Origin: Palsa-504 sp963844625
Lineage (GTDB): Bacteria > Actinomycetota > Actinomycetes > Streptosporangiales > Streptosporangiaceae
DNA: 64,000 bases
Reading direction: 5' to 3'
NCBI GenBank assembly: GCA_963844625.1
Contig: CAWJPF010000032.1
Span: 35,062-99,061, forward strand
Shown here: positions 58,248 to 64,000 of the stretch, in pieces
Numbering within the stretch: position 1 is the stretch's first letter
How the letters are laid out: each line of letters opens with the position of its first letter
The notes under the pieces: generated by a model
Seen by the model: the letters and a program-made list of their open reading frames with translations, nothing else
Database searches by the model: none
Told to the model about the DNA's origin: nothing
Translations under genes and position numbers: made by a program

Positions 58248-58489
58248 GTGGTCGCGCCAGGAGTGGATGGGGGTGAAGTTGAGGATCTGGCGGGCGCGGT
58301 CGATGGCGAGGAGCGTGCCGAACTCGCCGACGTCATGGGTCAGCGGGACACCGGGAAGACTTCGGCGAGCAGGTCGGCCGAGGGGCGGTTCATGACGGTG
58401 TCGGCGGCCGCAACGACGGGGTTCAGCTTGAGGGTGGCGGCGGCCCGGAAGACGTTGAAGTTCATGATGATGTCGGTGGTGAACGTCAC
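58248..58489 (-). pseudogene. NAD-dependent epimerase/dehydratase remnant
   Basis: Translation of the minus strand gives TTDIIMNFNVFRAAATLKL (from the N-terminal Rossmann half), joined directly to AAADTVMNRPSADLLAEVFP. After a -1 base shift near 58349-58357 come PLTHDVGEFGTLLAIDRARQ and LNFTPIHSWRDHV, the C-terminal end typical of NAD-dependent epimerase/dehydratases. The middle two thirds are deleted and there is a frameshift, so this is a dead gene. Confidence 0.7.
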
Positions 58490-58552
58490 CGCCCGCTGGC
58501 TCCGGTCACGCAGACTCGCTGTGGTATCGCAATCCTTTCGTGTCTGTACTGG

Positions 58553-60025
58553 TTAACGCAGCTGCCAGACCGGGCCTTCGGCGGTGTCGGTGACGTCTAC
58601 GCCGAGCTCATCGAGTTGCGCGCGGATCTGGTCGGCCCTGGTCCAGTCGCGCTCCTTGCGGGCCTGGGTGCGGTCCGCCACCAGCTCCTCGATGGCGTGC
58701 AGCTCCTCGGCGGACAGTTCGGAGGGCGCGCGGCGGTGCTCTAGGTCGTCCGGCTCGAGGTGAGCCAGGCCCAGGCCGAGCAGCGCGTCGGCCGCCGCGA
58801 CGACGGCGCGCTGGCCGTCCGTGGTGATCTCGGGGTCGCGCAAGGCGTCTTGCAGAGCTGCGAGGATCCGCGGGGTGCTCAGGTCGGCGGCGATCGCCGC
58901 GTCGATCGTGTCGAGGAGGCGTTCGGCGGCCGGGTCGCCTTTGACTTGTGCGGCGGCGTCGGCGAGCGTCTCGATGGCGGGCAGCGGCCGCAGCGGCTGC
59001 ACCCGCGCCACCAGCCGGCGCAGCGTGGCCTGGGCCGCGTCCACGGCCGCGGTGGTGAAGTCGAGCTGGCTGCGGTAGTGGCCGCCGAGCAGGAACAGCC
59101 GGTAGGCCATCGGGTGATACCCGGCCTCGGTCAGGTCCGCCAGCCGCGGCGCCCCGCCCGCCGACTTGGCCATCTTCTCGGCCCCCAGCTGCAGGAACTC
59201 GTTGTGCAGCCAGTACCGCACCCACGGCTTCTCGTCACCGAGGTAGGCCTCGCTCTGCGCGATCTCGTTGACGTGATGCAGCTCGCGGTGGTCCACCCCG
59301 CCGGTGTGCAGGTCGAAATGCGGGCCGAGCAGGGCGATACTCATCACCGAGCATTCCAGGTGCCAGCCGGGCGCACCCCAGCCCCAGGGGGAGTCCCAGC
59401 GCAGCACCCTGCGCTTACCGGGCTCTTCCGCGCGCCACAGCGCGAAGTCGGTCTTGCGGCGGCGGCCCTCCACGTGCTCGAGCCGGGCCGCCTCCAGCTG
59501 CCCCTCGGCCTTCATCTGGGCCAGCGCGCCGTACCCGGGATCCTTCGAGGTGTCGAAGTACAGGCCGGACGGCAGCTGGTAGGTAAAGCCCTTCCGCTCG
59601 AGCTCGGCCGCGAACTCGATCATCTGCGGCACGTAGGCGCTGGCCCGCGGGTACTCATCGGCAGGCAGGATGTTCAGTGCGGCGATGTCGATAAAGAACG
59701 CATCGGTATAGAACGCGGCGATGTCGAGCACCGAACGGCGCTCCCGGGCCGCGGCCACCTCGAGTTTGTCCTCGCCAGTCTCGGTGTCGGCGACCGCGTG
59801 GCCCACGTCGGTGATGTTGACGACGTGATGGACAGGGATGCCTTTCCAGCGGAAGGCGCGGCGCAGCGTGTCCGCGAACACGTACGGCCGCATGTTCCCC
59901 AGGTGCGGGAACGCGTATACGGTCGGGCCGCAGCTGTACATGCCGGTCACCTCGGCGGACGGAGTGAAGTCCGCTATCCGCCGGCCCAGCGAGTTAAACA
60001 GCCGCAGCTGATGGCCGCCCGCCAC
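58553..60025 (-). CDS. cysS: Cysteinyl-tRNA synthetase
   Basis: 490 residues. Charges tRNA-Cys. Zinc and HIGH-type motifs: MYSCGPTVYAFPHLGNMRPYVF (about 28-49), PGWHLECSVMSIALLG (about 223-238), GGVDHRELHHVNEIAQSEA, KMSKS-type EKMAKSAGG (about 286-294). DALR-like C-terminal domain ends in ARKERDWTRADQIRAQLDELGV. Could in principle be the mycothiol ligase MshC, but length and the C-terminal domain fit CysS. Confidence 0.92.
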   Translation of the reverse strand: MAGGHQLRLFNSLGRRIADFTPSAEVTGMYSCGPTVYAFPHLGNMRPYVFADTLRRAFRWKGIPVHHVVNITDVGHAVADTETGEDKLEVAAARERRSVLDIAAFYTDAFFIDIAALNILPADEYPRASAYVPQMIEFAAELERKGFTYQLPSGLYFDTSKDPGYGALAQMKAEGQLEAARLEHVEGRRRKTDFALWRAEEPGKRRVLRWDSPWGWGAPGWHLECSVMSIALLGPHFDLHTGGVDHRELHHVNEIAQSEAYLGDEKPWVRYWLHNEFLQLGAEKMAKSAGGAPRLADLTEAGYHPMAYRLFLLGGHYRSQLDFTTAAVDAAQATLRRLVARVQPLRPLPAIETLADAAAQVKGDPAAERLLDTIDAAIAADLSTPRILAALQDALRDPEITTDGQRAVVAAADALLGLGLAHLEPDDLEHRRAPSELSAEELHAIEELVADRTQARKERDWTRADQIRAQLDELGVDVTDTAEGPVWQLR

Positions 60026-60093
60026 GTTCCCTCCCTTGCTCGACGCCAGATCGCCATGATAGAGGCCTTCGGGTCAGCCGCGGGCGCCGCCGG

Positions 60094-60966
60094 TCAGCGG
60101 CGGGTCCCGCCGCGAGTCCCGCCGCGAGTCCCGCCGCGGGTCCCGGGCCGGCGGCCTCGCTCGTGGAAGTCGTGGTCCTGCCGGATGAGACGCTCGATTT
60201 GGGCGCGCTGCCGGTGATCGAGCTTCCCGGACGGCTCGCTCTCGCGGAGCAAGCCCAGCACGTAGCCGGCCGATGTGCCGAGCGCGACCGTCAGGTCCCG
60301 ACGGTCGCCGAGCCGGGACCGGCGGTGGGCAAGCACCACCACACGCTGGATCGTGACCGGCTGGCCGCGCTCGCGCAGGAACCGTTCGAGGACGTCGGTC
60401 GGCTCGTTGAGCTGCTCGCTCGGCGAGCGCCCCTTCCGGTCGGCGATCACTCGCTGCTCGACCAGGTTCCCGTAGTTGTCGTACTTATCGGCCCGCCAGC
60501 GGTCACCGTCGACGTGCACGGTGGCGTTGAGGTTCTTCACCTCGATGGCGAACAGCCCGCCCGGCCCCAGGAGCAGCTGGTCGATCTCACCGCGACGGTT
60601 GCGGTACCCGCGCAGCAGCGTCCAGTCGTCGCCCAGCGCGCGGTCGAGTTCGGACGCGACCAGCTCCTCGCCGGCGATCCCGGCCTTGAGCTTTCCTTCC
60701 AGGTCGGCGTTAGCCGTCTGGGGAAGCGGGCGGCGGGGCGCCCGGCGCTTTTCGCGCCATCCGGTCGCGAGCAGTCGCAGCCAGGTCCACCAGTGGCGTT
60801 CGGCGCGGGCTTGGTCTCGCCTGACCTTAATGGTCTGGACGCGAGCACGGTACTGGATCATGGCGTCCTCGTACCCAGCCAGGGCGCGCTTCCCGGCGGT
60901 GGCGCGGCGCCGGGCCACGTCGTCGAGCATGTCGCCCGGGTGGTTGGAGAGCTCAATCACCTGCAT
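60094..60966 (-). CDS. NERD domain (nuclease-related) protein
   Basis: 290 residues. Central NERD domain (about 100-225): GIAGEELVASELDRALGDDWTLLRGYRNRRGEIDQLLLGPGGLFAIEVKNLNATV (key residues GE, D, EVK at about 103-160), the restriction-endonuclease-like core. N-terminal ~60 residues are helical and basic, possibly a coiled coil. C-terminal tail is four RGGT repeats from a 12-bp minisatellite. NERD proteins may act in DNA processing; exact role unknown. Confidence 0.82.
   Translation of the reverse strand: MQVIELSNHPGDMLDDVARRRATAGKRALAGYEDAMIQYRARVQTIKVRRDQARAERHWWTWLRLLATGWREKRRAPRRPLPQTANADLEGKLKAGIAGEELVASELDRALGDDWTLLRGYRNRRGEIDQLLLGPGGLFAIEVKNLNATVHVDGDRWRADKYDNYGNLVEQRVIADRKGRSPSEQLNEPTDVLERFLRERGQPVTIQRVVVLAHRRSRLGDRRDLTVALGTSAGYVLGLLRESEPSGKLDHRQRAQIERLIRQDHDFHERGRRPGTRGGTRGGTRGGTRR
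60097..60146. repeat. 12-bp in-frame tandem repeat at the 3' end of the NERD gene, about 4 copies
   Basis: Unit CGCCGCGAGTCC with small changes, from just inside the stop codon (60094-60096) to 60146. It reads RGGT repeats in the protein. Confidence 0.9.
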
Positions 60967-60972
60967 AACGCG

Positions 60973-60992
60973 GTCCGTTCGGCCTCATTCTT
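60973..60992 (+). repeat. GTCCGTTCGG interspersed repeat, copy 6
   Basis: GTCCGTTCGG (60973-60982) followed by CCTCATTCTTTGAC, in the 29-base gap between the XRE-cupin stop codon and the NERD start. Confidence 0.65.
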
Positions 60993-60995
60993 TGA

Positions 60996-61628
60996 CTATG
61001 GACTAGGGCTTGCTGGTTTTGTCCCCTGTCTTTGTCCCTTTGTCTCTGGCCTGGCGGGGCGGGCGCGGAGATGGGCACGTTCGCCTTGACGCCCGAACAG
61101 GCTCAGCAGCTCGACCGGCCCGTCGCCGGCGCTGCCGAACCAGTGCGGGAGCCGCGTGTCGAACTCGGCGGCCTCGCCCGGGTGCAGGACCAGGTCCTGA
61201 TGGCCGAGCAGCAGCCTCAGCCTGCCGTCCAGGACGTAGAGCCACTCATATCCTTCGTGCGTCTTCGGGTCGGGCACGGACCGGCGGCTCGGGATGATCA
61301 GCTTGTAGGCCTGGACCCCGCCAGGGCGGCGGCTGAGCGGGACCATGGTCATGTCGTGTCTGCGGACCGGGCGCATGTGCACGCGGGGATCGCCGATGAC
61401 GGGACCGCCCACCAGGTCATCGATCTGGACGTCGTAGGCCCGGGCCAGCGGCAGGAGCAGTTCCAGCGTCGGCCGGCGCTGGCCGCTCTCCAGGCGGGAC
61501 AGCGTGCTCACCGAGATCCCGGTCGCCTCGGCCAACGCGACCAGGGTGGTGTCGCGTTGCTGCCGCAGCGCCCGCAGGCGCGGGCCGACCGAGGAAAGCA
61601 GGGCGCTGAGGTCCTTGTCCATACGCAT
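60996..61628 (-). CDS. XRE family transcriptional regulator with a cupin domain
   Basis: 210 residues from ATG 61628 (61622 possible). N-terminal HTH_3: RLRALRQQRDTTLVALAEATGISVSTLSRLESGQRRPTLELLLPL (residues about 14-58). C-terminal cupin (about 110-190): THEGYEWLYVLDGRLRLLLGHQD, HPGEAAEFDTRLPHWFGSAGDGPVEL. Senses a small molecule in the cupin. Divergent from the methyltransferase, with a palindrome in the 59-base gap; likely auto-regulated. Confidence 0.88.
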   Translation of the reverse strand: MRMDKDLSALLSSVGPRLRALRQQRDTTLVALAEATGISVSTLSRLESGQRRPTLELLLPLARAYDVQIDDLVGGPVIGDPRVHMRPVRRHDMTMVPLSRRPGGVQAYKLIIPSRRSVPDPKTHEGYEWLYVLDGRLRLLLGHQDLVLHPGEAAEFDTRLPHWFGSAGDGPVELLSLFGRQGERAHLRARPARPETKGQRQGTKPASPSP

Positions 61629-61631
61629 AGT

Positions 61632-61646
61632 TTGCCATATTGGCAA
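61632..61646. promoter_or_regulatory. XRE operator palindrome
   Basis: TTGCCA (61632-61637), TAT, TGGCAA (61641-61646), with a third TTGCCA half-site at 61653-61658. It sits immediately upstream of the XRE start and about 40 bases from the divergent methyltransferase start. Confidence 0.65.
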
Positions 61647-61687
61647 GTCCTCTTGCCAGCTGGACGGGATCACGGCAGAGTGATCGC

Positions 61688-62344
61688 ATGAGTCACCACC
61701 ACTCCCCTGTTGTCGTCCAGTTCACGCAGGAGTTCTGGGACGAGCGTTACCGCTCCGCCGGAAAAGTATGGAGCGGACAGCCCAACCCGCAGCTCGTGGC
61801 CCAGACGGCCGACCTTGCCCCGGGCGAGGCGCTGGACGTGGGCAGCGGTGAGGGCGCCGATGCCATCTGGCTGGCCCGGCATGACTGGACCGTCACGGCG
61901 GTCGACGTATCGGCGGTGGCGCTGGAACGGGCGGCCGGGTACGCGGCGGCCGCGGGCGATGAGGTCGCCCAGCGGATCACCTGGCGGCGCGAGGATCTGC
62001 TCTCCTGGGACCCGGGCACGAAGCGGTTCGACCTGGTGTCGGCGCAGTTCATGTACCTGCCGGAGGCTGAGCTCGAGGCGCTGCACCGCCGGCTGGCCGC
62101 CGCGGTGCGGCCGGGCGGGACGCTGCTCGTGGTCGGCCACCATCCCGACGACCTGCACGCCAACGTGGGGCGGAAGGGGGAGCCGGACATGTTCTGGTCC
62201 GCTGAGGAGCTGGCGGCCACCGCGCTCGACCCGGATGACTGGGAGGTGCTGATCGCTGAGGCCATCGCCCGTCCGGCGACGGACCTGGACGGGCGGCCGG
62301 TGACCGTGAAGGACACCGTGCTGCGGGCGGCCCGGCGCCGCTGA
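61688..62344 (+). CDS. Class I SAM-dependent methyltransferase (TehB/SmtA-like)
   Basis: 218 residues. FTQEFWDERYRSAGKVWSGQPNP (about 12-34) is the typical start. Motif I is EALDVGSGEGADAIWLARHDW (about 47-67), and FDLVSAQFMYLPEAELEALHRRLAAAVRPGGTLLVVGHHP follows. Similar proteins methylate thiols or tellurite or detoxify small molecules; substrate unknown. Divergent XRE-cupin regulator likely controls it. Its stop TGA lies in the first unit of a 16-bp repeat array. Confidence 0.88.
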   Translation: MSHHHSPVVVQFTQEFWDERYRSAGKVWSGQPNPQLVAQTADLAPGEALDVGSGEGADAIWLARHDWTVTAVDVSAVALERAAGYAAAAGDEVAQRITWRREDLLSWDPGTKRFDLVSAQFMYLPEAELEALHRRLAAAVRPGGTLLVVGHHPDDLHANVGRKGEPDMFWSAEELAATALDPDDWEVLIAEAIARPATDLDGRPVTVKDTVLRAARRR

Positions 62345-62448
62345 CCGCCGGCGCCGCTGACCGCCGGCGCCGCTGACCGCCGGCGCCGCTGACCGCCGGC
62401 GCCGCTGACCGCCGGCGCAGCTGACCGCCGGCGCAGCTGACCGCCGGA
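62341..62448. repeat. 16-bp tandem repeat carrying the stop codon, about 6.75 copies
   Basis: CTGACCGCCGGCGCCG repeated from 62341 at exact 16-bp spacing (last two full units end CAG). The methyltransferase TGA stop (62342-62344) is in the first unit and TGA recurs in all. Confidence 0.96.
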
Positions 62449-62506
62449 AAGGGCCGTGAGCGGTAACGTTTCCGGAACGGTCGGAGCGTAGCCTTCGCTG
62501 CGTGGG

Positions 62507-63751
62507 GTGGACGCAGTCAATGGGCGGGGCGCGGTGACGGCCGAAGGCGCGCGTCGTGGGCGCGGGGCGACGCGTCGTGGGCGCGGGGCGATAGTTCTCG
62601 GGGCCCTGGTGATCGTGCTCACGGCGCTGAGCATCGTGCTGGCCGCCTTCCTGCGTCAGCTGACCATTCTCAACCTCGGGCCGGCGGCCCCCGTCATCAC
62701 GATCTACGCCGTCGTGGGCGTGGTGATCGCCCGCCGCCAGCCGCGCAACCCCATCGGCTGGATCTTGCTCGTCTTCATCTTGCTGCTGGTGCTCAGTACC
62801 GACGTCGGCGACTACGCGGTGCTTGCTTATCGCCCCGGCCACCACCTGCCGTTCGCCCCGGTCGCGGTGGTGCTGCAACCGTTGTGGGGGCCGGCGATCC
62901 TGATTTTCCCTCTGGTCATCCTGCTGTTTCCTGATGGCCGCCTGGCCTCGCGACGGTGGCGATGGGTACTCCTGGTCTACGCGGGGGCCGGTGCCTGCGT
63001 CACGGCGGTGCTGTTTGTGCCGGGGATCATCGCGGTGGCCCGGCACGACGTCCACCTCGATTCCTTCGGTGACCTGGTGGTGACAAGTCACCCGGCCGCC
63101 GCGATCAGGGTCGCGGAGGCGGTGGGGCTGATTCTGATCGGTGTCTTCTGGTTGTCGTTCGTGGGCCACCAGGTGCTCAGCTGGCGGCGGGCCACCGGCG
63201 AGCGCCGTCAGCAGCTGAAGTGGCTCGCGAGCGGCGCGGCGATCACCGTCGGCTTGGTCGCCGTGTCGTTCGGGATCCCCTCAACGAGCGTGGCGGGGCA
63301 GATTCTCGGGCTCGGTCTGGCCGGCCTGCCGGTCAGCATCGGCGTCGGGATCCTCAAGTACCGCCTCTATGACATCGACCGGATCATCTCGCGGACCCTG
63401 GCCTACGCCATCGTGACCGGGTTGCTCATCGGGGTATACGCGGGCCTGGTGCTGCTGGCGACCAGCGTCCTGGCGTTCTCTTCCTCGGTCGCGGTCGCAG
63501 CCGCGACGCTGACCGCGGCCGCGCTGTTCAGCCCGCTGCGGCGGCGGATCCAGCGGATCGTCGACCGCCGCTTCAACCGGAGCCGGTACGACGCCGAGGA
63601 GACCACCGTCGCGTTCGCGGGCCGCCTGAAAGAGGCCGTGGACCTGGACTCGGTCCATGACAACCTAGTCAACGTGGTCCAGCAGGCCCTGGAGCCCGCG
63701 CACCTGTCGGTGTGGATGAGCCGTCATCACGGCCCTTCCGCCAGCCCGTAA
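62507..63751 (+). CDS. Multi-helix membrane sensor-like protein without a kinase domain
   Basis: 414 residues; GTG 62507 (62534 possible). Nine or so hydrophobic helices arranged as in the N-terminal part of actinobacterial sensor histidine kinases: RRQPRNPIGWILLVF, LIFPLVILLFPDGRLASRRW, YRLYDIDRIISRTLAYAIVTGLL, LFSPLRRRIQRIVDRRFNRSRYDAE. These would normally be followed by GAF/HisKA and HATPase domains. The frame ends ~60 residues after the last helix (DSVHDNLVNVVQQALEPAHLSVWM), where the kinase core should start. So this is either a truncated gene or a sensor that acts with a separate kinase. Confidence 0.65.
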   Translation: MDAVNGRGAVTAEGARRGRGATRRGRGAIVLGALVIVLTALSIVLAAFLRQLTILNLGPAAPVITIYAVVGVVIARRQPRNPIGWILLVFILLLVLSTDVGDYAVLAYRPGHHLPFAPVAVVLQPLWGPAILIFPLVILLFPDGRLASRRWRWVLLVYAGAGACVTAVLFVPGIIAVARHDVHLDSFGDLVVTSHPAAAIRVAEAVGLILIGVFWLSFVGHQVLSWRRATGERRQQLKWLASGAAITVGLVAVSFGIPSTSVAGQILGLGLAGLPVSIGVGILKYRLYDIDRIISRTLAYAIVTGLLIGVYAGLVLLATSVLAFSSSVAVAAATLTAAALFSPLRRRIQRIVDRRFNRSRYDAEETTVAFAGRLKEAVDLDSVHDNLVNVVQQALEPAHLSVWMSRHHGPSASP

Positions 63752-64000
63752 CCGGAGCCCGGGAGCTCCTGAGTACGCCAGCCCGGAGTTAACCGGCCTG
63801 TGGGCTGGCGTCTGAGCCCGTCCACGGGCAGGACGGGTTGGGTACGGTGTGGCACCCTGCGCAGTAGAGGGTTTACCCAAGTCCCACATCAGTCCAGGCG
63901 GGCTGGCGAGCCGGCTGAGGATCGAAGCGACGTACCCGCTGGCCGCTGTAACACGGCTATGAGCCGGCCGGGGATATGTCTGCAGTTTCTGGGGTTATAA
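63752..64000. other. Right-edge stretch, no gene recognised
   Basis: 249 bases after the membrane protein. A possible + strand ORF from 63800 has no convincing coding signal. No terminator, repeat or RNA feature recognised. Confidence 0.4.

Noticed and set aside
58176..58556. A + strand ORF over the palindrome and epimerase remnant
   Set aside because: The minus strand carries recognisable epimerase sequence there, so the + strand frame is a shadow.
58553..60025. Mycothiol ligase MshC instead of CysS
   Set aside because: Length (490 residues) and the full C-terminal anticodon-binding domain fit cysteinyl-tRNA synthetase; MshC is shorter and lacks that tail.
62341..62448. CRISPR array
   Set aside because: Units of 16 bp are contiguous with no unique spacers, so this is a tandem repeat; the same holds for the arrays at 27025 and 56371.

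Overview
The window is chromosomal DNA from a very GC-rich actinomycete. Codon third positions are almost all G or C, GTG and TTG starts are common, and many neighbouring genes share the 4-base ATGA or GTGA overlap. A SigK/RskA pair, a fasciclin lipoprotein, a TIGR03086 (mycothiol-type) protein, DUF222-HNH genes and a class I LysRS all point to Actinomycetia; the genus cannot be fixed from sequence alone. I found no rRNA, tRNA or CRISPR array and no intact transposase or phage module.

Layout. 0.6-2.4 kb: VIT-family metal transporter and an APH-fold kinase. 2.5-4.6 kb: first DUF222/HNH locus, in two overlapping ORFs. 4.8-9.4 kb: SRPBCC protein, RskA anti-sigma, SigK, a molybdopterin oxidoreductase and a fasciclin lipoprotein. 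9.4-19.8 kb: photolyase, DUF523 protein, then a tightly overlapping minus-strand operon (TIGR01777 epimerase, amine-oxidase-like flavoenzyme, DUF1365, two CFA-type methyltransferases, DUF1295 reductase), headed by a divergent CarH/LitR-type B12 photoreceptor. This looks like a light and photooxidative membrane-lipid stress locus. 19.6-23.5 kb: LLM oxidoreductase, unknown protein, MFS exporter, ECF sigma factor and two small proteins. 23.8-26.9 kb: second DUF222/HNH locus and an Ig-like membrane protein. 27-34.5 kb: APC permease with TetR, TetM/OtrA-type ribosomal protection GTPase with a leader ORF, methyltransferase, and LysR with an EamA exporter. 34.5-46 kb: gene remnants, SDR and quinone reductase, metallophosphoesterase, ArsR-led operon, M55 peptidase, SDR, Gfo/Idh/MocA, M20 peptidase and a stand-alone pseudokinase. 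46-52 kb: LysRS-I and two paralogous S53 (sedolisin) peptidases, one frameshifted. 52-57.7 kb: PPK2, then a PTPS-methyltransferase-glycosyltransferase-SDR operon that may make a glycosylated pterin, and a ferredoxin reductase. 57.8-58.5 kb: graveyard of an S53 and an epimerase remnant flanking a perfect 23-bp-arm palindrome. 58.5-64 kb: CysRS, NERD protein, XRE-cupin regulator divergent from a methyltransferase, and a membrane sensor without a kinase domain.

Four things stand out. (1) Short tandem-repeat arrays (12-25 bp units) sit on or beside stop codons at about eleven gene ends; at five sites the stop codon is part of the repeated unit. (2) Both DUF222/HNH loci are divided at the same linker with the same -1 frame relation and an NTGA stop-start overlap, so the split may be functional rather than decay. 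(3) A 10-bp word, GTCCGTTCGG, followed by an AT-rich tail occurs six times between genes, always in the same orientation. (4) The CarH-SigK-photolyase-CFA region and the pterin-like operon are coherent multi-gene systems whose products are not obvious.
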